A stretch of DNA of 64,000 bases, taken from Virgibacillus_R byunsanensis. Its GTDB lineage: Bacteria; Bacillota; Bacilli; Bacillales; Amphibacillaceae. Where the stretch lies: contig NZ_JBHTKJ010000007.1 of assembly GCF_042675965.1 (NCBI RefSeq), positions 434,001-498,000 on the forward strand. Reading direction: 5' to 3'. A model generated the notes under the pieces. The model saw only the letters and a program-made list of their open reading frames with translations. It was not told where the DNA came from and made no database searches. This document shows, in pieces, positions 43,594-51,964 of this stretch (positions are counted from its first letter, which is position 1; every line of letters begins with the position of its first letter). Position numbers and translations under genes: made by a program.

Positions 43594-44040
43594 ATGGAAT
43601 ATGAAATTGATGATTTGGACAGGAAGATTATTCAGAAATTGTCCGTTGATGGCCGTATGTCTTTCAGGCAAATGGCAGAGGAGATAAACGTAACGGAGAA
43701 GACCATTCGCATTCGATATAACAACCTAATCGACAGCAATACATTAGAGGTCGTTGGTGTTGTTAATCCAATTGCACTTGGATTGAAGGCGGGTGCCATC
43801 ATCCAAATTAAACTCCAGCCAAACTCGGTTAATGAAGTAATTGAGGAACTGCAGAAAATTCATGAGGTTCGCTACATTACATTAACTTCAGGGGAATTCC
43901 CGCTTCTCGTACAAATTAATGTTTCGGATCATGATGAAATTACTAATACCGTTTTGAAGGTTACCGAACTCCCGCACGTAACTGGTATTAATACAATTGT
44001 ACAAATGCGAATTTATAAAAATACATTTCAGTACATATAA
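43594..44040 (+). CDS. Lrp/AsnC-family transcriptional regulator
   Basis: 148 residues. The N-terminal helix-turn-helix is DLDRKIIQKLSVDGRMSFRQMAEEINVTEKTIRIR-like (MAEEINVTEKTIRIRYNNL), followed by a RAM/AsnC effector domain (GAIIQIKLQPNSVNEVI). It binds DNA in response to an amino acid. Position between the symporter/amidohydrolase pair and the M42 peptidase/OppA pair suggests control of one or both. GAGGTGA site. Confidence 0.92.
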   Translation: MEYEIDDLDRKIIQKLSVDGRMSFRQMAEEINVTEKTIRIRYNNLIDSNTLEVVGVVNPIALGLKAGAIIQIKLQPNSVNEVIEELQKIHEVRYITLTSGEFPLLVQINVSDHDEITNTVLKVTELPHVTGINTIVQMRIYKNTFQYI

Positions 44041-44056
44041 ATAAGGAGTTGTGGAG

Positions 44057-45118
44057 ATGGACGAGCTAGTAAAACAGTTGACGGAACTAAATGGTCCGAG
44101 TGGCTATGAACAAAATATAGCCTATTTTATGGAGGCATACGTTAAAGAAAAAGTAGATCATGTACATATCGATCCTATGGGAAATGTCATTGCCAGGAAA
44201 AAGGGAACGAAACCGGGTCCTGTAACTCTTTTAACTGCTCATATGGATGAGGTTGGTTTTATTGTTAAAAAGATAGAAGATAATGGACTGATCCGCTTTG
44301 AAAAATTGGGCGGGCATGATGAACGTATTCTCCTTGCACAGGAAGTGAAAGTGCTGGGATCTGACAAAGAAATTGATGGGGTGATTGGTACCTTAGGCGC
44401 CCATTATGTGAAATTTGATGATCCCAAGAAAGTTCGCAAGTATACCCAATTATATATTGACGTGGGGGCAAGTTCCAAACAAGAGGTAGAGGATCTTGGG
44501 ATTGAAGTTGGCACACCTGTTACATGGTCTACTACAAGTAAGTTGATTGGGCCAAAAGAAAATCAAATGATGGTAGGTAAGGCGCTTGATGATCGTGCTG
44601 GATGTGCTGTCCTGCTTACTGCTTTGAACGAACTACAGAATATGGAATTTGCTGGTGAAGTGGTATTTCTCTTTGCGGTTCAGGAGGAAGTTGGTTTAAG
44701 AGGAGCACAGGTAGCCATTAAGCCACTACAAGTGGATGTAGCCCTGGCAATAGATGCAACTGTTGTAAGTGATACACCAGAGGAAACAATGGATCAAAGC
44801 TTGGAACTAGGGGCAGGAACAGGGATAAAGGTAATGGATGCAAGTCTTATTGTTCAAAAGTCAGTAAAGGATTATTTAAAAAATATAGCTAAACAATCAT
44901 CCATCCATTATCAATTGGAGATTTTTAATGGAATAGGTACGGATGGTGGGGCAGTGGCACTTGCCGACAAAGGAATACCCACTGGTGTTTTATCGATTCC
45001 ATCACGAAACGCGCACTCACCAGTGGAGATGATTAACATGAAAGACTTACATGCGACAAAGGAATTGGTAAAAGCATTTGTTTTAACTATGGAAGAAGAT
45101 CTACAATTTAAATTTTAA
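44057..45118 (+). CDS. M42-family aminopeptidase
   Basis: 353-residue dinuclear Zn aminopeptidase of the PepA/YsdC/FrvX type. Ligands and catalytic residues: TAHMDEVGF (His, Asp), KALDDRAGC (bridging Asp), VQEEVGLRGAQ (Glu pair), DATVVSDTPE (Asp) and AHSPVEM (His). GTG 44051 is in frame, but AAGGAG is spaced 8 nt from ATG 44057. It degrades short peptides, which fits the OppA-like receptor gene downstream. Confidence 0.92.
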   Translation: MDELVKQLTELNGPSGYEQNIAYFMEAYVKEKVDHVHIDPMGNVIARKKGTKPGPVTLLTAHMDEVGFIVKKIEDNGLIRFEKLGGHDERILLAQEVKVLGSDKEIDGVIGTLGAHYVKFDDPKKVRKYTQLYIDVGASSKQEVEDLGIEVGTPVTWSTTSKLIGPKENQMMVGKALDDRAGCAVLLTALNELQNMEFAGEVVFLFAVQEEVGLRGAQVAIKPLQVDVALAIDATVVSDTPEETMDQSLELGAGTGIKVMDASLIVQKSVKDYLKNIAKQSSIHYQLEIFNGIGTDGGAVALADKGIPTGVLSIPSRNAHSPVEMINMKDLHATKELVKAFVLTMEEDLQFKF

Positions 45119-45181
45119 GAAAACTAGGCTTATCGCTAAGCCTGAATGGCGAAAGCCTAAGTTGCACTTATCTACTAAAAA
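45117..45181. repeat. Interspersed palindromic repeat, reverse orientation
   Basis: Reads AAGAAAACTAGGCTTATCGC then TAAGCCTGAATGGCGAAAGCC and TTGCACTTATCTACTAAAA; the reverse complement matches the family start TTTTAGTAGATAAGTGCAAC. It begins inside the M42 stop codon. Confidence 0.8.
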
Positions 45182-45233
45182 TATTGTCAAATCAACACAG
45201 ACATACAAAACTTATCAACATGGAGGGCATATG

Positions 45234-46868
45234 ATGAATAGAAAAAAATGGTCACTACTACTAACACTTGTTTTTGCAATGAGTATTTTCCTAGCTGCTT
45301 GTGGAGGAGATGAAAACTCGGAAGAAAGTGGAGAAGATGGAGATTCCACTTCTGAGCAAGTTCTAAATGTAAACATTAAATCAGAACCACCAGCATTAAA
45401 TCCTGGACAAGCAACTGATACAACATCTGCTGCTGTACTGGATCAAATTTTTGAAGGTTTAACACGAGTTAATCAAAATGGTGAAGTAGAAAAAGCTATG
45501 GCTGAGGATTATGAAATTTCTGAGGACCAAAAGACATATACGTTCACAATTCGTGAAGATGCTACATGGTCAAATGGGGATCCAGTAACTGCACAGGACT
45601 TCGAATACGCATGGAAATGGATACTGGACCCAGAAAGTCCAGATACTGACTTTGCTTACTATTTAAACCCAATAAAGAATGCAGAGCAGGCTAAATTAGG
45701 AGAGGTTTCTCTTGATGAAGTTGGGGTTACAGCGGAAGATGATCAAACTTTAGTAGTTGAACTAGAGCAACCTACTCCATACTTCCTTGAACTAACAGCA
45801 TTTTTCAGTTTTTATCCTGTTAATCATAATGTGGTGGAGAATGCTGAGGACTGGGCGCAGGACAAAACAGAAAACTATGTTACAAATGGACCGTTTACAA
45901 TGGAGTCATGGAAGCATAAGGACCAAATCGTATTAAAGAAAAACCCTGATTATTGGGATGCAGAAACAGTACAACTTGAAACGATTAATATGTACATGAT
46001 TGATGATGAAAATACAGAACTACAAATGTATGAAAATGGTGAACTTGACTGGGCTGGTTCGCCAACAGGTGACTTACCATTATCGGCAATATCTTCTCTT
46101 AAAGAAGAAGGTAGCTTAAACATTTCTTCATTAGCAGGTGTTTACTATTATATCTTCAATACAGAAGAAGAGCCTTTTACAAATAAAAATATTCGTAAGG
46201 CATTTGCACTTTCCATTAATCGTGAAGGAATCATTCAAAACATTACCAAAGCTGAACAACAGCCCGCTACTGCATTAGTACCATCGTCCATTTTTGAAGA
46301 GAATAAAGAGGGATACTTCAAAGATAACGACGTAGAATCAGCTAAAGAATATTTACAGAAAGGTTTGGAAGAAGAAGGGTTGGATGAATTACCAACCATT
46401 AAATTATCCTATAATACGAGTGAGGCACATGCTTCGATTGCACAAGCAATCCAGGACATGTGGAAAGAAAACCTTGATGTCGATGTAGAACTTCATAATG
46501 AAGAGTGGAATGTCTATCTTGACTCTATGAGTGAAGGTAACTTCCAAATGGGGCGCATGGGTTGGTTAGGTACCATTAATGATGCAAGTAACTTCTTGGA
46601 TATTTTTGAAACAGCTGACGGAAATAACTATTCGAGATGGGAAGATGAAGAGTATGCAAATCTTCTAGAAGAAGCAAGAACAGAAACAGACGAAGCAGAA
46701 CGCAGAAAAATATTACGTGATGCAGAACAAGTCTTTATGGATGCAATGCCTATTGCTCCAATCTACTTCTACACAAACGTGTGGGTTAACAAAGACTACG
46801 TGAAAGATATCAGTGTATCATCACTTGGTGGAATTCAATATAAGTGGGGTTATATTGAAGGAAAGTAA
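45234..46868 (+). CDS. oppA: Oligopeptide ABC transporter substrate-binding lipoprotein (OppA-like)
   Basis: 544 residues. Lipoprotein signal with lipobox LAAC (Cys21), then an Asp/Glu/Ser-rich linker and family-5 SBP motifs (LNVNIKSEPPALNPGQATDT, REDATWSNGDPVTAQDFEYAWKW, NYVTNGPFTM). The two ATGs at 45231 and 45234 are both possible; the spacing to GGAGGG favours 45234. No permease follows, so it is an orphan receptor that must use an Opp system encoded elsewhere. A terminator follows directly. Confidence 0.92.
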   Translation: MNRKKWSLLLTLVFAMSIFLAACGGDENSEESGEDGDSTSEQVLNVNIKSEPPALNPGQATDTTSAAVLDQIFEGLTRVNQNGEVEKAMAEDYEISEDQKTYTFTIREDATWSNGDPVTAQDFEYAWKWILDPESPDTDFAYYLNPIKNAEQAKLGEVSLDEVGVTAEDDQTLVVELEQPTPYFLELTAFFSFYPVNHNVVENAEDWAQDKTENYVTNGPFTMESWKHKDQIVLKKNPDYWDAETVQLETINMYMIDDENTELQMYENGELDWAGSPTGDLPLSAISSLKEEGSLNISSLAGVYYYIFNTEEEPFTNKNIRKAFALSINREGIIQNITKAEQQPATALVPSSIFEENKEGYFKDNDVESAKEYLQKGLEEEGLDELPTIKLSYNTSEAHASIAQAIQDMWKENLDVDVELHNEEWNVYLDSMSEGNFQMGRMGWLGTINDASNFLDIFETADGNNYSRWEDEEYANLLEEARTETDEAERRKILRDAEQVFMDAMPIAPIYFYTNVWVNKDYVKDISVSSLGGIQYKWGYIEGK

Positions 46869-46886
46869 AAATTAAGCATTTAGAAG

Positions 46887-46914
46887 AAGAGGTAGCCATT
46901 GGGTTACCTCTTTT
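46887..46914 (+). terminator. Rho-independent terminator
   Basis: AAGAGGTA pairs with TACCTCTT around a GCC...GGG inner part, then TTTC. Confidence 0.8.
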
Positions 46915-47031
46915 CACGTTTGATTTAAAGGAAATTAAATTAATACATTTTAGTGCAATTTTAGGTCTTGTTACCATGAAAAGAACTGTTCATCGTGTTA
47001 CAATTACGTTATTGACTGCGAGGTGAACTTT

Positions 47032-47931
47032 TTGGAAAATTCTACTGCACAAACACAACAGGATAAACCTTCCTTCTTCGCTGACTTAAAATCGCTTTTT
47101 AAAGGAATTGTACTAATTTCTAACGTGTTACCTGTCTTTACTGGATTTTGGTTGGCACTTCATTATACAAATTCCTCTTTTATAACGCATTGGGATGTAC
47201 TTTTATTAACGTTAACTGGAAGCACGCTTATCATGGCTGGAGCACTTCTTCTAAATAATTGGTACGATGTCGACATTGATACCATCATGTTGCGGACTCA
47301 GAAAAGGCCGACTGTAACAGGAAGTATTTCACTGAAGACGGTGCTGTTCATGGGGATTGGACTTAGTATATTAGGACTTATTTTACTTCTTTTTACCACA
47401 ATGGAAGCGGCATTATATGCATTCTTAGGCTGGTTTGTATACGTTGTATTGTATACGATGTGGTCTAAGCGAAGATATACATGGAATACGATCATTGGAA
47501 GTGTATCTGGGGCTGTTACGCCTTTAATTGGGTGGGCTGCCGTTGATTCTCTAAACCATGTTGTTCCAATTGTATTGTTTATCATTCTATTGATTTGGCA
47601 GATGCCACATACATTTGCCATTGCTATAAAGAAATGTGAAGAATATAAAGCTGCAGGTGTCGCGATGCTACCAGTTGTTCATGGCTTTGGGGTTACCAAA
47701 CGTCATAGCGTGATCTACATCGCTTGCTTACTACCGTTGCCATTTTTATTAACATCGTTGGGTGTGACCTTTATTACGATAGCTACCTTATTGAATGTTG
47801 GCTGGTTGGTACTGGGAGTGAGTGGATTCTATACGAAGAATGATTTTAAGTGGGCACATCGTATATTTATCTATTCACTATTTTACTTGATGACCTTATT
47901 TTTCGGAATGATTTTAATAACGTCGACGTAA
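47032..47931 (+). CDS. ctaB: Protoheme IX farnesyltransferase (heme O synthase)
   Basis: About 299-residue UbiA-family membrane protein. The prenyl-diphosphate/Mg site is NNWYDVDIDTIMLRTQKRP (NxxxDxxxD) and the second Asp-rich loop follows IAIKKCEEYKAAGVAMLP. It farnesylates heme B to heme O for cytochrome oxidase. GTG 47023 overlaps the GAGGTG ribosome binding site, so TTG 47032, 7 nt after it, is the likelier start. No other oxidase genes are near. Confidence 0.9.
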   Translation: MENSTAQTQQDKPSFFADLKSLFKGIVLISNVLPVFTGFWLALHYTNSSFITHWDVLLLTLTGSTLIMAGALLLNNWYDVDIDTIMLRTQKRPTVTGSISLKTVLFMGIGLSILGLILLLFTTMEAALYAFLGWFVYVVLYTMWSKRRYTWNTIIGSVSGAVTPLIGWAAVDSLNHVVPIVLFIILLIWQMPHTFAIAIKKCEEYKAAGVAMLPVVHGFGVTKRHSVIYIACLLPLPFLLTSLGVTFITIATLLNVGWLVLGVSGFYTKNDFKWAHRIFIYSLFYLMTLFFGMILITST

Positions 47932-47947
47932 CGAAGGTGAATTCATA

Positions 47948-47976
47948 TTGACATCTACTAGCTTCCTCTATATAAT
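47948..47976 (+). promoter_or_regulatory. Sigma-A promoter upstream of the preQ1 riboswitch
   Basis: Consensus TTGACA (47948-47953), 17-nt spacer, consensus TATAAT (47971-47976). Transcription should start near 47983, about 33 nt before the riboswitch aptamer. Confidence 0.88.
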
Positions 47977-48015
47977 ATATCAAGTGAAATGATTATATAT
48001 TTCTGTTAAATAACG

Positions 48016-48058
48016 GGAGAGGTTCTTAGCTTTTAACCCTCTATAAAAAACTAAGGAC
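48016..48058 (+). promoter_or_regulatory. preQ1-I riboswitch aptamer
   Basis: AGAGG (48018-48022) pairs with CCTCT (48038-48042) as P1; loop bases CTTAG (48025-48029) pair with CTAAG (48051-48055) as the pseudoknot, joined by TATAAAAAA. This is nearly identical in form to the B. subtilis queCDEF aptamer. A terminator hairpin follows, so preQ1 binding should stop transcription. The first downstream gene is queF, but 640 bp away. Confidence 0.93.
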
Positions 48059-48073
48059 AGATGATGCGATTAC

Positions 48074-48112
48074 AAACCATGTGCCTTTAGGCTATGGTTT
48101 TTCTTTTTTTTT
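48074..48112 (+). terminator. Riboswitch-controlled terminator
   Basis: AAACCAT pairs with ATGGTTT and inner GCC with GGC, followed by TTCTTTTTTTT. It lies 16 nt after the aptamer and forms its expression platform. Confidence 0.88.
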
Positions 48113-48199
48113 AAGGCTGCTTTCGCACGCATTATTGCTTTTTTACCTTCATAGTTGATGTATAATGCGACATAACGCTTGATTGATTTCTATAAGTTG

Positions 48200-48615
48200 T
48201 GCTATTGCCGCCGTCCGGAATCGCTCCGGGAGGATGCTTTCCGCGGGCACGGTCTCAGCCTCCTCGAGAAAACCACTCTGCGGGGTCTTCGAACACGTGC
48301 TGTTCCCGCAGGAGTCACCTCCCTTCGCTCACCATGACTGGTAAAGCTGCATTATAAGTGTTTTCTCGCTACGCTGCTATTAAATTATCAGATAGCACTA
48401 TATTAGCAGCCGGAATACACGAAGACTCCTTGAACATACAGACCAATTTTCTGCGTGCGATGTAACGCTGCCGGAGCTTTCCTTGTCCTGCAGGAGGATA
48501 GGCATAGGTGAGATTCTAAAAATGCGTTAGCATGAAGAAGCTCACCAGCCGCGCGCGAAAAGCGAAGTGTATTTCCAGAGCGAATAACAGCACCACCATC
48601 ATCTCAAGTTACGTC
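48200..48615. repeat. GC-rich Bacillaceae intergenic repeat inserted between riboswitch and queF
   Basis: Contains GCCGCCGTCCGGAATCGCTC, CTTTCCGCGGGCACGGTCTC, GTGCTGTTCCCGCAGGAGTC and further on AAAAGCGAAGTGTATTTCCA and GAGCGAATAACAGCACC. The GC content is far above the flanks, and several blocks occur as inverted or related copies (TCCTGCAGGAGGATAGGCAT). A short frame at 48532-48729 running through it has no ribosome binding site and is not counted as a gene. Confidence 0.75.
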
Positions 48616-48701
48616 GCATTATATATCTATTCTCTCAAAAGCAACAATCTTTACGAAAACAGCCTTTTTTTAAAAAACATTTTAAGTAAGGAGGTATTCA
48701 A

Positions 48702-49199
48702 ATGGCAGGAAGGCGAGATGAAGATCTAACTGATATAACGCTACTAGGAAGCCAAGGAACGACTTATGCTTTCGACTACACACCAGAAGTATTAGAAGCA
48801 TTTGATAATCAGCATCCTAACAGAGATTATTTTGTGAAATTAAACTGTCCAGAGTTTACGACATTGTGCCCAAAAACGGGTCAGCCTGATTTTGGAGCTG
48901 TTTATATTAGTTATATACCTGATGTGAAAATGGTAGAGAGTAAGTCCTTAAAACTCTATTTGTTTAGCTTCAGAAATCATGGTGATTTCCATGAGGATAG
49001 TATGAACATTATTATGAACGATTTAATCGAACTAATGGATCCACGTTATATTGAAGTGTTGGGTAAATTTACACCGCGCGGAGGTATTTCGATTGATCCT
49101 TATTGTAACTATGGAAAGCCAGGAACAAAATTTGAGCAAATGGCTGAGAATCGTTTGATGAATCATGATTTGTATCCTGAAAAAATTGATAATCGCTAA
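48702..49199 (+). CDS. queF: NADPH-dependent 7-cyano-7-deazaguanine (preQ0) reductase
   Basis: 165 residues, unimodular QueF of the Bacillus type. The nucleophilic Cys is in FTTLCPKTGQPDFG, and the QueF motif KSLKLYLFSFRNHG-DFHED (with Glu at ESKSLKLYLFSFR) contacts NADPH. It makes preQ1 for queuosine in tRNA. Start is at ATG 48702 after AAGGAGG. The upstream preQ1 riboswitch and the following precursor transporter support the role. Confidence 0.95.
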   Translation: MAGRRDEDLTDITLLGSQGTTYAFDYTPEVLEAFDNQHPNRDYFVKLNCPEFTTLCPKTGQPDFGAVYISYIPDVKMVESKSLKLYLFSFRNHGDFHEDSMNIIMNDLIELMDPRYIEVLGKFTPRGGISIDPYCNYGKPGTKFEQMAENRLMNHDLYPEKIDNR

Positions 49200-49254
49200 A
49201 TTGATCTTGAGGGTATAGCTTTGTTCCTTTTCTAGGAGAAGGAAGAGGATTAGT

Positions 49255-49869
49255 ATGTTTATCTATTTAAATGCATTATTTGTAGGACTTTTATTATTAG
49301 CTAATATTTTAGGAGTTAAATTATTTAGTATCGGGGAATTTATATTACCAGCAGCGGTAATTGTTTATGTGGTAACGTATTTAATTACAGATGTGATTGG
49401 TGAGGTTTACGGTAAGGACGCTGCAAGAAAGACAGTTCAAGCTGGTTTTGTAACACAGGTAATTGCATTAATTTTTGTGTTTATTGCCATTCAGCTTCCT
49501 GCTGCACCAGTGTTTGAATCTCAAGCACAATTCGAGGAAATCCTTGGTGGAAGTTTTCGCGTGATCGTTGCTAGTTTAATTTCCTATATAGCCAGTCAGA
49601 ACCTTGATGTGACCATCTTCCATAAATTGAAAGCAAAACATGGTGAGAAAAAGCTTTGGTTACGTAACAATGTATCAACGATGACTAGTCAGTTGATCGA
49701 TACGACCATTTTTATAACCATCGCCTTTTGGGGAATGGTTCCTACTGGCATTTTACTTGGAATGATTGTAACACAATATGTATTTAAGCTTTGTATTGCA
49801 TTGATTGATACACCAATTGCTTACTTGTTGGTGAATGTTGGAAAAAAGTATAGCAGTAAAGAAATATAG
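49255..49869 (+). CDS. Queuosine precursor transporter (YhhQ/VUT family)
   Basis: 204 residues, about six membrane helices. Family motif YVVTYLITDVIGEVYGKDAARK and SYIASQNLDVTIFHKLK are conserved in YhhQ. It imports preQ0/preQ1 or queuine-type precursors. It follows queF by 55 bp with a GGAGAAGGAAGAGG site and would share the preQ1 control. Confidence 0.9.
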   Translation: MFIYLNALFVGLLLLANILGVKLFSIGEFILPAAVIVYVVTYLITDVIGEVYGKDAARKTVQAGFVTQVIALIFVFIAIQLPAAPVFESQAQFEEILGGSFRVIVASLISYIASQNLDVTIFHKLKAKHGEKKLWLRNNVSTMTSQLIDTTIFITIAFWGMVPTGILLGMIVTQYVFKLCIALIDTPIAYLLVNVGKKYSSKEI

Positions 49870-49876
49870 TAAAAAA

Positions 49877-49900
49877 CCGGGAGGTGCTTGTCACTTCCCG
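49877..49900 (+). terminator. Terminator-like hairpin after the que genes
   Basis: CGGGAGGTG pairs with CACTTCCCG over a 5-nt loop, followed by TTTCGG. Confidence 0.7.
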
Positions 49901-49941
49901 TTTCGGTTAAAGCACAAAATATAATATATCAAGCATTTTAG

Positions 49942-49979
49942 CAGTCCAATTATCACAAAATTGGACTGTTTGTTTTTAT
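49942..49979 (+). terminator. Second terminator-like hairpin
   Basis: CAGTCCAAT pairs with ATTGGACTG, then TTTGTTTTTA. The rest of the gap to 50207 holds another 9-bp hairpin (CACAAGAAG/CTTCTTGTG, 50015-50040) and no gene. Confidence 0.7.
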
Positions 49980-50276
49980 TTGAATTCAAAAATATCTCAC
50001 AAACGGTACGATTGCACAAGAAGGGCTGTTGCTTCTTGTGTAAACGAGGGAAATATAGACGAACGAATTTTAAGCGGACATCAGCGCCCTTATTTGTGTC
50101 GAAAGTAGTGATTTTTAAGGTCAAGCGGTCACAGGGGATCTTATTCAACGAAATCACTGCTTTTACATCTAGAATTGTTACAAATAAGGTCCACTGTGAA
50201 GTTAGAATAAAAAGTGGACACCCCTTTAACGGATTATTTGAATTAGGTAAGATGATAATAACTAGGAGGGGTTTCC

Positions 50277-50600
50277 ATGGGTGAGAATCGCCAAAGATAT
50301 AGTGAAGAGTTTAAACGGGAAACAGTCAAATTTGCGCAAGAACACCAACAAAAGAAGACAATGAAAGATATAGCCGATGAGCTTAAAATTCCGTTGAGTT
50401 GTCTTCATGAGTGGATGACGAAATACCGTGAATTTGAAAATGAACCGGTGGCAAGTGAAGATCGTATACGCCAACTGGAACAGCAAATCCGTAAACAAGA
50501 GCACCAGTTGAGAGCGAAAGAACGCAAAATAGCGTCAACAGAAGAAGAACTGGCTATTGTAAAAAAGGCGGTGCACATCTTCAGCAGACCAAAGCCATGA
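50277..50600 (+). CDS. IS3-family transposase OrfA
   Basis: 107 residues. Helix-turn-helix of the transposase_8 type (YSEEFKRETVKFAQEH ... IADELKIPLSCLHEWMTKY) and a leucine-zipper-like C-terminal half (RIRQLEQQIRKQEHQLRAKE). A_AAA_AAG at 50561-50567 is in the correct phase for -1 frameshifting; the -1 frame stays open into orfB, so a fused OrfAB transposase can be made. Confidence 0.92.
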   Translation: MGENRQRYSEEFKRETVKFAQEHQQKKTMKDIADELKIPLSCLHEWMTKYREFENEPVASEDRIRQLEQQIRKQEHQLRAKERKIASTEEELAIVKKAVHIFSRPKP

Positions 50601-51472
50601 GGTTTCAATTCATTGAGGATCATAGCCGGGAGTTCTCAGTGGTGAAGATGTGCACTCTATTGGAAGTATCCCAGAGTGGTTATTATAAGTGGAAGAAACG
50701 CAAACCCAGCCACCAAGAATTGCGCAGCAAGGAGATCAAAGAGCGTATTTCCGAAATCTATAAGGATTCAGAAAATATATACGGCAGTCCAAAGATTACA
50801 AAGCTGCTGGAGAAAGAGGGATACAAGATCACTGAACGCACAGTGGGCCAGTATATGCAGCAGCTTGGTTTGCGCTCCTGTGTTTCTAGGAAGTTTAAAG
50901 TGAACACCACTGACTCCAATCATGACTATCCGGTCGCACCCAATAAGCTGAATCAGAACTTTAACGTCTCAGCGCCTAATAAGGTATGGGTCACCGATAT
51001 CACCTATATTCCTTGTCGGGGAGGCCGTTTATATTTGGCAACTGTTCTTGACTTGTGTACACGCGAAATAGTTGGATGGCGCTTATACAACCGCATGGGA
51101 ACAGAATTGGTCATGGATGCTTTAGACGATGCCTACCAGGATAGAAAACCGAAAAAAAACCTAATTCACCACTCAGATCGAGGGACACAATATGCTTCCA
51201 AAGATTATCGAAAGAAGCTGCAGGAGTACGGTATGGAAGCAAGCATGAGCCGCACCGGAAACTGTTACGATAATGCATGCGCAGAATCTTTTTTCAGTCT
51301 TCTTAAAAAGGAGTTAATCCGGGGTGGTAAATTCAGAACGAGAGTAGAAGCATCTACAGAAATCTATCGGTATATAGAGTTCTTCTATAATCGCAAAAGA
51401 ATACACGGATCCATTGGCTATATGTCTCCCGTTGAATACGCACAGCAGTTTTATTTAAACCCGGCAGCATAA
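50597..51472 (+). CDS. IS3-family transposase OrfB (DDE catalytic part)
   Basis: 291 residues. HTH_21 region (YGSPKITKLLEKEGYKITERTV), then the rve catalytic core with Asp in WVTDITYI, Asp in HHSDRGTQYAS and Glu in CAESFFSLLKKE. No stop or frameshift interrupts it. It overlaps orfA by 4 bp (ATGA). Confidence 0.95.
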   Translation: MRFQFIEDHSREFSVVKMCTLLEVSQSGYYKWKKRKPSHQELRSKEIKERISEIYKDSENIYGSPKITKLLEKEGYKITERTVGQYMQQLGLRSCVSRKFKVNTTDSNHDYPVAPNKLNQNFNVSAPNKVWVTDITYIPCRGGRLYLATVLDLCTREIVGWRLYNRMGTELVMDALDDAYQDRKPKKNLIHHSDRGTQYASKDYRKKLQEYGMEASMSRTGNCYDNACAESFFSLLKKELIRGGKFRTRVEASTEIYRYIEFFYNRKRIHGSIGYMSPVEYAQQFYLNPAA

Positions 51473-51684
51473 ATGATGACTTGCGCTAATTAACAGGCAA
51501 AGTGGTGGGTTTTTCTTAACTTGCCGACAAAACAGATGATAGAGTGGATGGGTCAAGCGGGTTGGGCTTGACGCTTCCACGGCATCATCTATGCTTTTAA
51601 AAAGTTAAGAAAGGCCTACCACATAATAATTCCAAATTACTTTTTCGTTATTTAGGTGTCCACTTTCTTGACAGAGGTCCACTG

Positions 51685-51812
51685 AGTCCGACAACAGCGA
51701 TAAATCTACACATTGAAAGGAAATAAGGTCCAATGAGTCCGCAAAAAAATGAAGGCAGTCTTAATGTTCAAGCAGTGTGGTTTCTATTCAAGTAACGGAG
51801 CAATAGTAAAAA
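51685..51812. other. Short noncoding flank of the IS element
   Basis: Carries AAATAAGGTCCAATGAGTCC at 51721-51740, a near copy of the AAATAAGGTCCACTG left of the IS and of GGTCCACTGAGTCCG at its right end. The IS seems to have entered a locus that already held repeats of this motif. Confidence 0.45.
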
Positions 51813-51813
51813 A

Positions 51814-51851
51814 AGAAACACTCAGAGATTTTTTTAGCTCTGAGTGTTTCT
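51814..51851 (-). terminator. Terminator of the acyl-CoA-dehydrogenase-like gene
   Basis: AGAAACACTCAGAG pairs perfectly over 14 bp with CTCTGAGTGTTTCT; T run on the minus strand (TTTTTTTAC). Confidence 0.88.
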
Positions 51852-51964
51852 ATCAATGTTATGTTGCTGTTCAATTCAGTTGTTAATACTTTTTTGCGGT
51901 TTTACCTTCTATTGATGATTTTGTGCTTTAAATCTGAACCCGTTAACCTTAGCACTTTCTGTTT

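Larger units (their letters stand above)
50208..51675 (+). mobile_element. IS3-family insertion sequence, apparently intact
   Basis: Imperfect terminal inverted repeats share AAAGTGGACACC: left at about 50210-50222, right as GGTGTCCACTTT at 51654-51665. Two overlapping transposase frames and a slippery A6G lie between. Outer boundaries are uncertain by some bases; AGGTCCACTG occurs just outside both ends (50187-50196 and 51675-51684), longer than the 3-5 bp target duplication usual for IS3. The 51473-51650 tail is noncoding and part of the element. Confidence 0.85.

Noticed and set aside
48532..48729. 65-codon frame before queF
   Set aside because: Runs through the GC-rich repeat, overlaps the queF start and has no ribosome binding site.
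49255..49869. Alternative reading as a generic VUT-family membrane protein unrelated to queuosine
   Set aside because: Conserved YhhQ motifs and the queF/preQ1 riboswitch context make the precursor-transporter call stronger.
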